Shown here: positions 6,613-13,241 of the stretch, piece after piece
How positions within the stretch are numbered: position 1 is the first letter of the stretch
Layout: each line of letters starts with the position of its first letter
Source: Streptomyces lilacinus
Lineage (GTDB): Bacteria; Actinomycetota; Actinomycetes; Streptomycetales; Streptomycetaceae
Reading direction: 5' to 3'
DNA length: 18,942 nucleotides
NCBI GenBank assembly: GCA_000715685.1
Contig: KL569379.1
Span: 13,953-32,894, forward strand
Notes under the pieces: model-generated
What the model was told of the DNA's origin: nothing
Database searches by the model: none
Seen by the model: only the letters and a program-made list of their open reading frames with translations
Position numbers and translations under genes: made by a program

Positions 6613-7858
6613 AGGCAAGGGCAAGGTCGTCTGGGACGTAATGAGGGACCACTCCGAGCAGCGCATCGACTGCCGCGCGGCCCTTGCCGCCGGCCTCGGG
6701 CATGAAGTGGGCGTAGTGGTCGAGGGTGATGGTCGGGCTGGAGTGGCCGAGCCATCGGGCTAGGGTGACGACGGATTCACCCGCCTCGAGGATCACGGAG
6801 GCGTAGGTGTGCCGGAGTGCGTGGAAGCCGTCCTTGCGGGAGGCCTTCCAGCGCTGACCCCTCTCCCTCACGGGGATCACGTCGGCCTTCGCGAGGGCGG
6901 GCTTCCACACCTCGTCGTTGAAGATGTTGGCCCGGATCGCGTTGCCGTAGGTGGTGGTCAGGACCAGCGGGAAGGAGCGCTTCTCCCGATCCGGTTCGGG
7001 GCCGCCCCAGGGCAGCTCGACCTCGACGGCCGGATGCTGCAGGAAGTGTGCGCGCAGCTCGGCGGCCACCGAAGGCGGCATGTCGACGACCCGCGTCTTC
7101 CCGCCCTTGGGAAGGGTGAAGTACAGGCGGCCGTACAGGAGCTGGACCTGTCGGCGGACGCGGATGAGGCCGCGCTCGAAGTCGACGTCCGCCGGGGACA
7201 GCCCGAAGACTTCCCCCTGGCGCAGCCCGCACCCGAGGGCCACCACGACGGCGATCCGGTACCGCTGGTTGACGGCGTCCCGCACCCGTTGCGCAGTCTC
7301 CAGAGCCCAAGCCTCCCGTTGATCTTCCGGGGCCTTGGGCCAGCGCACCGACTTGGCGCGCATCGGGTTGCGGGCCAGGCGCTTGTCGTCGATCGCCGTC
7401 TCGAAGACGTTCGAGAGGGTGGTCAGGATCTGCCGGGCGTAGCGCGGTGCACACTCGCCTTCGAGCGTGGCGATGTAGCCGCGCAGGACGGATGCGGTGA
7501 CGTCCCGCAGCGCGACGTCACCGAGGTGCGGGAGGACGTGGAGGCGCACGCGCTCGTCCACCCGCTTGACCGTGCCCGGTGCTCCCCGCACGCCCGCCTG
7601 CCAGTGGCGCGCGACGTAGTCGGCGATGGTGATGGAGCCGTCGCGCGGGTCGACGAACTCGCCCCGCTCGCTGTCGGTGCCGGCCCTGCGGAGCCACGCC
7701 TTGGCGTCCTCCAGGGTGTCGAACGACATGCCCCGGACGCCCGGGATGCCCGCGACTCGGTACCGGCTGCCCTTGCCGTACCGGGCGGTGCGCTCGCGCT
7801 TGCCGGTGACGGGGTCCTTCTTCTTGTTGATCCAGCGGTCTTCGATGTAGCCGGCCAA
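6611..7858 (-). CDS. int: Tyrosine-recombinase integrase
   Basis: A 415-residue phage/ICE-type integrase that would catalyse site-specific insertion and excision of the element. The N-terminal arm-binding segment (RYGKGSRYRVAGIPGVRGMS, about 26-60) is followed by the SAM-like core-binding domain (about 75-180) and the catalytic domain. R213 (GCGLRQGEVFGL), K254, H346 and R349 (HALRHTYAS), H372 (LGHSSPTITLDHY) and nucleophile Y382 are all present. The start is TTG at 7858-7856 with AAGGAAA upstream. The excisionase gene ends 45 bp upstream on the same strand, so they are probably co-transcribed. It reads toward the supposed left end, as usual for int next to att. No frameshift is visible, so it should be active. 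Confidence 0.93.
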   Translation of the reverse strand: MAGYIEDRWINKKKDPVTGKRERTARYGKGSRYRVAGIPGVRGMSFDTLEDAKAWLRRAGTDSERGEFVDPRDGSITIADYVARHWQAGVRGAPGTVKRVDERVRLHVLPHLGDVALRDVTASVLRGYIATLEGECAPRYARQILTTLSNVFETAIDDKRLARNPMRAKSVRWPKAPEDQREAWALETAQRVRDAVNQRYRIAVVVALGCGLRQGEVFGLSPADVDFERGLIRVRRQVQLLYGRLYFTLPKGGKTRVVDMPPSVAAELRAHFLQHPAVEVELPWGGPEPDREKRSFPLVLTTTYGNAIRANIFNDEVWKPALAKADVIPVRERGQRWKASRKDGFHALRHTYASVILEAGESVVTLARWLGHSSPTITLDHYAHFMPEAGGKGRAAVDALLGVVPHYVPDDLALA

Positions 7859-7903
7859 GTGTTTCCTTGCAGCTAGGGGTTCGGGACGGTCGGCCGGAAG
7901 CCG

Positions 7904-8221
7904 TCAGACGGTTGCCGAGTAGGCGGCGCGGCGCTGCGGTGTGGCGCTCACGGGGTTGAGGTCGGGGTTGGAGCGGGAGTCCGCCTGTTCCTGCTCGCGT
8001 ATCCAGGCGTCGAGCGCATCGACTCTGTACGTCACCCGCCCGCGGGCGCCCATCCGGAAACTGGGCGGACCCTGCCGCCGGTGACGCCAGACGTAAAGCG
8101 TCTTGGGTGAAATTCCGAGATACGCGGCCGTGTCCTGGACCCCGAGAAACGCACGGCCGACGGTGGAACGGTGACGGAATTTGTGGGCACCGACAGAGGA
8201 AATCGGATCGACGACGGACAA
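7904..8221 (-). CDS. xis: Excisionase-type helix-turn-helix protein
   Basis: A 105-residue protein with an AlpA/MerR-like helix_turn_helix_17 domain in about residues 25-75 (FLGVQDTAAYLGISPKTLYVW, then RMGARGRVTYRVDALDAWI). This is the usual excisionase of Streptomyces integrative elements: it bends attachment-site DNA and directs the integrase toward excision. I start it at TTG 8221-8219, which has AAGGAG six bases upstream; the frame stays open to 8299 without a better site. Its position directly upstream of int supports the call. A disordered tail follows the DNA-binding domain. Confidence 0.82.
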   Translation of the reverse strand: MSVVDPISSVGAHKFRHRSTVGRAFLGVQDTAAYLGISPKTLYVWRHRRQGPPSFRMGARGRVTYRVDALDAWIREQEQADSRSNPDLNPVSATPQRRAAYSATV

Positions 8222-8310
8222 GCGAAGCTCCTTACGCAGGGTACGGGGAAAATAGACCACTGGCCACGCACAGGCGCAGCGGCCTCCAGGGACCACCAAT
8301 GGTGCGGAGA

Positions 8311-8335
8311 ATCCCCGGTTTCGGAAACCGGGGAT
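8311..8335. promoter_or_regulatory. 25-bp perfect palindrome between XRE gene and xis
   Basis: ATCCCCGGTTTC (8311-8322) and GAAACCGGGGAT (8324-8335) are exact inverse complements around a single G. It starts 6 bp beyond the stop codon of the XRE gene and about 90 bp before the xis start. It could be the operator through which the repressor controls xis-int. A terminator is less likely, as no T-run follows. Confidence 0.55.
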
Positions 8336-8341
8336 CGTCGG

Positions 8342-8626
8342 CTATATTCCGCCCACCCTCAGCGACTCGGGGCGGCACGACGGACCAGCGAGAAGCGCGT
8401 TCGGCGAGGATCCAAGGGCTGCGGCGATGGCGACGAGGTCGTCGATGTCGCAGCGGCGTACCGTGCGTTCGATGCGGGAGAGCGCGGTGAAGGTCATGGG
8501 GCGACCGAGTGCGGTGACCCGGGCGGCGAGCTGGCGCTGGGAGTAACCACGGGCCACGCGGGTGCGTTCGATGGCCTGGGCGGCGGCACGTCCGGCGGGT
8601 CCGATTTCAAGAGGGCGTGGCGGCAT
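8342..8626 (-). CDS. XRE-family helix-turn-helix regulator of the element
   Basis: A 94-residue protein with a Cro/CI-type helix-turn-helix (about 14-75: AAAQAIERTRVARGYSQRQL, TFTALSRIERTVRRCDIDDL, then AIAAALGSSPNALL). The ATG at 8626 is chosen because the family begins close to the first helix. TACAAC (8638-8633, minus strand) lies 6 bp upstream, so the transcript may be leaderless. The gene is divergent from the replication operon starting near 8880 and upstream of xis-int, the classic position for a master repressor deciding between maintenance and excision. Confidence 0.82.
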   Translation of the reverse strand: MPPRPLEIGPAGRAAAQAIERTRVARGYSQRQLAARVTALGRPMTFTALSRIERTVRRCDIDDLVAIAAALGSSPNALLAGPSCRPESLRVGGI

Positions 8627-8781
8627 TGGTGTGTTGTAGCTTGCCCACCGGAGGCTAGGGAAGGCATTCCCCGTCTGCTGTGAGCGATCCCGGGCCGACA
8701 CCGAATATCGCGGGCGATTTCGCCGACCGGGATTTCGGGTTTACGGTCGTGCGACGGGAAAACCTTTCACGGCCGCTTGAG

Positions 8782-8805
8782 CCAGGTCTGGACTTCTGGA
8801 CCTGG
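8782..8805. repeat. Inverted repeat in the leader of the replication operon
   Basis: CCAGGTC (8782-8788) and GACCTGG (8799-8805) are exact inverse complements separated by 10 bases. They lie about 75 bp before the replication gene and could form a leader hairpin or be a repressor site. Confidence 0.4.
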
Positions 8806-8879
8806 GGTGTGGCTGTGTTGTCCACGCACCCCGGCCCCGCCGGTTTCCCTGGCCTAATTTCGAAAGGCGGTCGATCTCC

Positions 8880-9773
8880 ATCGCCCGTATCCGCACCATC
8901 AAGCCCGAGGCCTTCGCCTCCGAGTCCCTGGCGGCCGTGTCACTGAGCGCCGAGCGGACCTTCTTCGGCCTGCTCACACAAGCCGACGACAAGGGCCGCA
9001 TCCGCGACCAGTCCGCCGTCATCGCCGGACAGTTGTGGTCGCTGCGCCGCGAACACGGCCCGGTCGAAGTCGAGGACGATCTGACGCAGCTCGACGCGGC
9101 CGGCCTGATCTGCCGCTACGAGGGCGAGGACGGAAGGCAGCACCTGCACGTCGTCGCCTTCGCCCTCCACCAGAAGATCAACCGCCCCAGCATCAGCAGG
9201 ATCCCGTCCTGCCCGCACCACGACCTCGGCGTCACGCGTGAGCCCTCACTGCCGGTACACGGAGCCGTCACGGAGGCCTCCGTAACGGGTCAGGCAGCAG
9301 GCAGGGAGCCCACCATGAGCAGGGAATCCGCAGGTCAGGTGCAATTCAGTGAGCCCTCACAGCCGGTTGAGGGAGGGCTCACTGAGCCTGACGTGAGCCC
9401 TCAGCGTCCGGATCTAGGACCTAGGAACAGGGATCTAGGAACTACTCCGTTGGGAGGCGCGAGCGCCCCCGCGCCCCAGACCGTCTCGGGGAAGGACCTC
9501 ATCGCCGAGTACGCCGCGGCCTGCGAGCACCGCCCTCCCTCCACCGTGCTCGGCCAACTCGGGCAGGAGACCAGGAAGCTCCTCGACGAGGGCATCGCCC
9601 CTGCCCACGTACGAGCCGGTCTCGACCGCCACCGGGCCAAGGGCCTCCACCCGAAGACCCTGCCCAGCCTGGTGCACGAGGTCATGAACGCGGGGGCCTC
9701 CACGCCCACCGCCGCCCACCGGCCCTGGACCAACCCCACCGACGTCGCTGCCGCCTACGGAGGTGCCCTCTGA
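8880..9773 (+). CDS. Phage/ICE replication initiator-like protein (lambda-O-like role), apparent ATC start
   Basis: A 297-residue protein whose N-terminus (ARIRTIKPEAFAS, then ERTFFGLLTQADDKGRIRD, QLDAAGLICRY and ALHQKINRPSISRIP) matches the winged-helix replication proteins of actinophages and integrative elements, which usually begin MARIRTIKPE. Here the codon aligned with that Met is ATC (8880-8882). AAAGGCGG at 8863-8870 is correctly spaced for it, and no ATG, GTG or TTG occurs in this frame before 8937. The GTG at 8937 would lose the conserved N-terminus and has no ribosome binding site. The middle (about 115-205) is a variable linker carrying DNA repeats. The C-terminal helical part (DLIAEYAAACEHRPPSTVLGQLG) may contact the downstream DnaC-like protein, whose start overlaps the TGA. 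Confidence 0.75.
   Translation: MARIRTIKPEAFASESLAAVSLSAERTFFGLLTQADDKGRIRDQSAVIAGQLWSLRREHGPVEVEDDLTQLDAAGLICRYEGEDGRQHLHVVAFALHQKINRPSISRIPSCPHHDLGVTREPSLPVHGAVTEASVTGQAAGREPTMSRESAGQVQFSEPSQPVEGGLTEPDVSPQRPDLGPRNRDLGTTPLGGASAPAPQTVSGKDLIAEYAAACEHRPPSTVLGQLGQETRKLLDEGIAPAHVRAGLDRHRAKGLHPKTLPSLVHEVMNAGASTPTAAHRPWTNPTDVAAAYGGAL
9238..9442. other. Candidate replication origin: iterons inside the initiator gene
   Basis: GTGAGCCCTCA occurs at 9238-9248, 9349-9359 and 9393-9403. The first two copies extend to 19 bp with one mismatch. An inverted copy AGGGCTCAC lies at 9374-9382. The stretch also holds a perfect 14-bp palindrome (ACGGAGG/CCTCCGT, 9270-9283) and three CTAGGA repeats (9414-9440). 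It falls in the poorly conserved linker of the replication protein. Phage lambda likewise carries its origin iterons inside gene O. Origin function is inferred. Confidence 0.5.
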
Positions 9774-10471
9774 TCACCACCGCCCTCCCGCAGCCCGCCG
9801 ACCACGTCGTCCGGGCCATGGCAGGGATCCTTCGCCGCCGGGGCATGGACCCGTCCGTCATGGGCTCGAACGAACCGGAGCCCGCGCCCCAACCGGTCAC
9901 GTCCCTGGCACTGGCCGACGCCCGCATCCCGCCGCGCTACCGGCAGGCCCTCGCCGATCACCCCGAGGTCGCCGCCTGGGTGGACGAGATCGTGCGTGCC
10001 GGGCGCCCCGGCCCGTCCGGCACACGGGGCATCGCGGAGGGCCCGTCGCTGCTGATCGTCGGCCCCACTGGCACCGGCAAGACCCACCAGGCCTACGGCG
10101 CCGTCCGCAGCCTGCTCGCGGCCGGCGTCCGCCTGCGCTGGGAGGCCGTCACCGCCGCCGACCTGTACGCCCGCCTGAGGCCGCGACCAGGACTCGACGC
10201 GGAACGTGAACTGCACACCCTGGCCCGCTGCCCGCTGCTGGTCCTGGACGACCTCGGCGCCGCCAAGGGCAGCGAGTGGACGGAGGAGCTGACCTACCGG
10301 CTGATCAACCACCGGTACGAGTACCTGCGCCCCACCCTGCTCACGACCAACCTCCCCATCCCCAAGCTCCGCACCACCCTCGGTGACCGCGTCGCCTCCC
10401 GCCTCTCCGAGATGACCCACCGGGTCATCCTCGACGGGCCCGACCGCCGCCGTACCTCCCCCGCCGCTTGA
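9770..10471 (+). CDS. DnaC/IstB-like ATPase, probable helicase loader
   Basis: A 233-residue AAA+ ATPase with Walker A GPTGTGKT (about residues 98-105), Walker B LLVLDDLGA, a sensor-1-like LLTTNLP and a C-terminal arginine-rich DRVASRLSEM. This matches DnaC/IstB-type helicase loaders that deliver the host replicative helicase to an origin. The best ribosome binding site, GGAGG (9759-9763), points to CTG at 9770, overlapping the TGA of the replication gene as CTGA; homologues have a similar short N-terminal extension. If CTG is not used, the first standard start is ATG 9818. Together with the upstream gene it forms an O/P-like replication pair, suggesting that the element replicates autonomously after excision. 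Confidence 0.8.
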   Translation: MITTALPQPADHVVRAMAGILRRRGMDPSVMGSNEPEPAPQPVTSLALADARIPPRYRQALADHPEVAAWVDEIVRAGRPGPSGTRGIAEGPSLLIVGPTGTGKTHQAYGAVRSLLAAGVRLRWEAVTAADLYARLRPRPGLDAERELHTLARCPLLVLDDLGAAKGSEWTEELTYRLINHRYEYLRPTLLTTNLPIPKLRTTLGDRVASRLSEMTHRVILDGPDRRRTSPAA

Positions 10472-10501
10472 ACGCGCCCACCGCTTTGGAGCACCACCCG
10501 C

Positions 10502-11380
10502 TTGACCACCACCTCCCACCGCACGCAGACGGCCGAGCGGTACGCCCTCGCCATCGCTGGATGCGTCATCGTCGCTCTCACCGCTGCGGGCTTCTGGCTC
10601 TCCTACGCCCACCTCGCCGAAGTCGCGGGGCGGCACGGCCTCGGGACTTCCCCCACCCGCCAGTGGGCATGGCCCGCCACGCTCGATGCTTTCATCGTCG
10701 CCGGCGAAGTACTCATGCTCCGCGCCAGCCTCCGCCGGGAAACCGACGGGTGGGCGATCGCCCTCACCGCTGCCGGATCGCTGGGCTCGATCGCCCTGAA
10801 CGTCGCCGGCGTCAGCAGGACCGACGGCGTCCCGGCCCCGGCCCTTGACTACGTCGTCGCCGCTGTCCCACCAGCAGCCGCGCTCTTCGCCTTCGGCGTG
10901 CTCATGCGGCAGATTCACCGCCACGTCGCCACCGACGAGTCCCGCCACAGTCACCGTCCGATAGGGGAACCCTCGGCGCATCCTGCGGACTTGGACCGTC
11001 CCCGCGGGCACTCCGCCACATCGCAGCTCCCGGACCCAAAACGGCACGCGGGCCTTCACAGCCCTCACCACGGACGTGGCCCCCACGGTCCGGCTGGCGC
11101 TGCAGAGGACGCATCCGACGATGTGGCGGAAGCGACCGATCAAGTGGCGGAAGCCCACGTCCCGCCGAAGAAGCACACCGGTCGCAAGCCCGCCGCCACC
11201 GACGATGAACTCCGCGCCATCGCCCGCACCGCCCCGCTCGGACGCGATGGACGCGCGTCAAGCCGCCACATCGAGGCGGCTGTCCGGGTACGCGGCCTCT
11301 CCATCGGCAGGGACCGCCGGGACAAGATCACCCGGCAGGTACAAGTCGAACTCGACGGCGGTGCAGCGGACGCTGGGTAG
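10502..11380 (+). CDS. DUF2637 membrane protein (Spd-like plasmid spread protein)
   Basis: A 292-residue protein with four predicted membrane helices in its first half (about 16-40, 57-75, 83-103 and 113-137), typical of DUF2637 proteins found next to replication and transfer genes of Streptomyces plasmids and integrative elements. A His/Pro-rich cytoplasmic linker follows, then a small helical domain at the C-terminus (DDELRAIARTAPLGRDGRASSRHIEAA) that looks like a DNA-binding winged helix. Such proteins are thought to help intramycelial spread. The start is TTG 10502 with GGAG at 10488-10491. Confidence 0.78.
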   Translation: MTTTSHRTQTAERYALAIAGCVIVALTAAGFWLSYAHLAEVAGRHGLGTSPTRQWAWPATLDAFIVAGEVLMLRASLRRETDGWAIALTAAGSLGSIALNVAGVSRTDGVPAPALDYVVAAVPPAAALFAFGVLMRQIHRHVATDESRHSHRPIGEPSAHPADLDRPRGHSATSQLPDPKRHAGLHSPHHGRGPHGPAGAAEDASDDVAEATDQVAEAHVPPKKHTGRKPAATDDELRAIARTAPLGRDGRASSRHIEAAVRVRGLSIGRDRRDKITRQVQVELDGGAADAG

Positions 11381-11402
11381 GCCCCCGTCCGTGAGTCACG
11401 CT

Positions 11403-11432
11403 GCTCGCCCGCCCATCCGTCGCCGGGCGAGC
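11403..11432. repeat. Inverted repeat between the DUF2637 and mobC genes
   Basis: GCTCGCCCG (11403-11411) and CGGGCGAGC (11424-11432) are perfect inverse complements with a 12-base loop in the 119-bp gap between the two genes. It could end or attenuate transcription, or belong to an origin of transfer. Confidence 0.45.
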
Positions 11433-11499
11433 TGGCGTTCGTACGCCCCACCCCCACAGCGCCGAAGCCGTTCCAGCCCAACCAACAGGAGGCACGCTC

Positions 11500-12150
11500 T
11501 TGCACGATGACCCCACTGCCACGAGTCTCCACGGCCACCAGCGGGCAAACCCCATTCAGGCCCCGGACGGAGCAAGTTATCCCTTTGGACACTCCACCAT
11601 CGGCGGAGTGTCCAAAGGAGGCACCGCCCCAGAGGGACGGAGCCCCGTCCGGCGCCGGGGGACGCCGGACGAGGAGGCTGCGACCGCCGGACGGACGCAG
11701 CCGGGGGAAGAGCAACAGTCTGCCTGCGAAGCCACGTACGCCTCCGCGCCCCCTCCAGAACCCCGTGCCCGACGCCGTACCTACAAGCGCAGCCAGCGAC
11801 GCAAAGTGTGCAGCGTCCGTATGAACGACGCCGAGCACGCACTCGTCGCGACCGCCGCCAGAGCCGTCGGCGTCACCGTCGCCGGCTTCTTCGCCCGAGC
11901 CGCCCTCAGGGCGGCCCACGATCCGCACACCAGCGCCGCAGCCATCGCCGGGCGTCGCGAGACCGTCGTCGAGCTGTTCGCTGCCCGCAGGCACCTCGGC
12001 CAGATCGGCAACAACCTGAACCAGCTGACCCGCGCCATCAACTCAGGCGCTCAGCCTCCCGATGCCGAGCTCGACGCTGTGCTCGTTGCCGTCCGCCGAG
12101 CCTCCGCCCGCGTCCGAGACGCCACCGACCAACTCCTCGAAGACAGCTAG
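11500..12150 (+). CDS. mobC: MobC-like relaxosome accessory protein
   Basis: A 216-residue protein whose C-terminal half has the MobC pattern: a ribbon-helix-helix-like DNA-binding segment ([37 protein letters not shown]) followed by the signature [16 protein letters not shown]. MobC proteins help a relaxase open the DNA at oriT during conjugative mobilisation. The first 90 residues are disordered and encoded by DNA containing a perfect hairpin. The start is TTG 11500 with AGGAGG at 11487-11492; a GTG at 11608 is a weaker alternative. In related elements a relaxase gene follows directly; here none does, and the next gene is convergent. The element therefore seems to have lost its relaxase or depends on one supplied in trans. 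Confidence 0.78.
   Translation: MHDDPTATSLHGHQRANPIQAPDGASYPFGHSTIGGVSKGGTAPEGRSPVRRRGTPDEEAATAGRTQPGEEQQSACEATYASAPPPEPRARRRTYKRSQRRKVCSVRMNDAEHALVATAARAVGVTVAGFFARAALRAAHDPHTSAAAIAGRRETVVELFAARRHLGQIGNNLNQLTRAINSGAQPPDAELDAVLVAVRRASARVRDATDQLLEDS
11582..11618. repeat. Perfect 14-bp inverted repeat inside mobC, possible oriT
   Basis: CCTTTGGACACTCC (11582-11595) and GGAGTGTCCAAAGG (11605-11618) are exact inverse complements around a 9-base loop. The repeat is less GC-rich than its surroundings and lies in the unconserved N-terminal part of mobC. Long inverted repeats beside nic are a hallmark of relaxase oriT regions, often close to mobC. Confidence 0.45.
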
Positions 12151-12204
12151 AACCCGCCCCACGACCGTCCCCGAGATCCACCGTCTGGCGCGTTGCTCCG
12201 ATGC

Positions 12205-12227
12205 GCGCGGTAGGTCCCTACCAGCGC
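12205..12227. terminator. Hairpin between convergent mobC and NUDIX genes
   Basis: GCGCGGTAGG pairs with CCTACCaGCGC across a 2-base turn, with one bulged base, in the 67-bp gap. It overlaps the TAG stop of the NUDIX gene. A bidirectional terminator is the most likely role. Confidence 0.5.
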
Positions 12228-12634
12228 TCCAGCACGACGTCGAGGTGTTCTTGCACCGGCTCGAACAGGCGGTACGGGATGTATTCAGAGATCTCGATGA
12301 GGGCCACCCACGCGAGTTCGGCCAGCTCGTCGGTGTCCGCGACGTACGCGTGGCCCCCGGCCACCTCGCAGGCGGTGTACGACATCAGGCGACCGGTATC
12401 AGGGTGCACCCGTTCCCCGAGCAGCTTCAGCGCCTTCACGGTAAGGCCAGTCTCCTCGCGGGTCTCGCGTACGGCAGCCTCCTCACGGGCTTCCCCCGGC
12501 TCGACCTCACCGGCGGGGAACTGCCAGGAGAGCCGCCCCTCGCTGACCCGGCGCCGAACCATCAGCACGCAGCCTTCGTGCACCACGACGGCCGCTGCGA
12601 TGGCCGGTCGACCGTCAGCGTTCTGCTGCTTCAC
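12218..12634 (-). CDS. NUDIX hydrolase
   Basis: A 138-residue NUDIX protein with a complete Nudix box: G42, E48, R56-E57, E60-E61 and G63 in the order GX5EX7REUXEEXGU. Such enzymes cleave nucleoside diphosphates linked to another moiety, using Mg2+ bound by the box glutamates. The GTG start at 12634 has GGAGGAG just upstream. It is the third gene of a leftward set with the XRE-TPR regulator and flavoprotein, 52 bp after the latter. Substrate is unknown. In pSAM2 the immunity factor Pif carries a Nudix motif, so a role in the neighbouring mobile element is possible. Equally it could process nucleotides made by the rightward operon. Confidence 0.9.
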   Translation of the reverse strand: MKQQNADGRPAIAAAVVVHEGCVLMVRRRVSEGRLSWQFPAGEVEPGEAREEAAVRETREETGLTVKALKLLGERVHPDTGRLMSYTACEVAGGHAYVADTDELAELAWVALIEISEYIPYRLFEPVQEHLDVVLERW

Positions 12635-12686
12635 GTTGCTCCTCCAGGTGAGGCGGGCGGGCTGCCCCGAGGGGCGACCGGCACGT

Positions 12687-13241
12687 TCACTGCGGCTCGG
12701 CGCCGGTCCGGAGTAGCGGGGTGATCAGATCGACCGCTTCCTCCCACGGGAAGCGGTCGGCCCCGCCGCCCGACTTCGGGCGGTGGGGCTCGTAGCTGCC
12801 GATCAGCACGCCCATCTCCCGGAGCTCGTCGATGCTGCGCCGGTAGGCCCGGTGGGCGGCGAGCGCGGTGTTCACGTAGGGCAGCAGGACCGTGGGAACG
12901 CCCATGCCGGGTGCTTCGCAGAGGATGCCGAGCGCGAGGTTGTCGGCGAAGCCAGCGGCCCACTTGTTGACCGTGTTGAACGTGGCCGGCGCGACCGCGA
13001 TGGCATCGGCCCGCGGGTACGTCCGCTCCTCGCCGGGCGAACGCCAGGCGGACCTGACCGGGTACCCGGTCTGCTCCTCGATCGCCCGGGTGTCGAGGAA
13101 CTCGAGACCCTGTGGCGTGGCGATCACCCCGACCTCCCAGCCCCGTTCCTGCGCTGCGGTGATCAGTCTGCCGACGTCGCCGGCGATCCCGGCGGCGCAC
13201 ACGACGACGTACAGGAAGGGCTTGGACTGCGGCTCGGTCAC
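12687..13241 (-). CDS. Flavoprotein of the phosphopantothenoylcysteine decarboxylase-like family
   Basis: A 184-residue protein with the HFCD/flavoprotein Rossmann-like fold: an N-terminal beta strand (FLYVVVCAAGIA), AQERGWEVGVIATPQGLEFL, and PATFNTVNKWAAGFADNLAL at about 85-104, which is a variant of the PASANT FMN-binding motif of CoaC. Family members bind FMN and oxidatively decarboxylate peptidyl-cysteine or phosphopantothenoylcysteine; some act in natural-product pathways. It is too short to be CoaBC and is not beside pantothenate genes. GTG 13241-13239 overlaps the stop of the XRE-TPR regulator (GTGA), so it is coupled to that gene. The substrate is unknown. Confidence 0.85.
   Translation of the reverse strand: MTEPQSKPFLYVVVCAAGIAGDVGRLITAAQERGWEVGVIATPQGLEFLDTRAIEEQTGYPVRSAWRSPGEERTYPRADAIAVAPATFNTVNKWAAGFADNLALGILCEAPGMGVPTVLLPYVNTALAAHRAYRRSIDELREMGVLIGSYEPHRPKSGGGADRFPWEEAVDLITPLLRTGAEPQ

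Noticed and set aside
8680..8946. Short plus-strand open frame across the XRE/replication intergenic region
   Set aside because: It runs out of frame with the conserved N-terminus of the replication protein and reads as non-coding (Ser/Pro-rich, no ribosome binding site).
9818..10471. ATG at 9818 as the start of the DnaC-like gene
   Set aside because: Kept only as an alternative: it lacks a ribosome binding site, whereas GGAGG correctly precedes the in-frame CTG at 9770 that overlaps the upstream stop.
11507..11824. Alternative ATG-initiated frame overlapping the first half of mobC
   Set aside because: Pro/Arg-rich with no recognisable domain. The TTG-initiated frame has an ideal AGGAGG and contains the MobC signature.
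12151..12217. Right attachment site of the element in the gap after mobC
   Set aside because: No sequence matching the left region 5255-5653 was found; only the convergent hairpin is visible.
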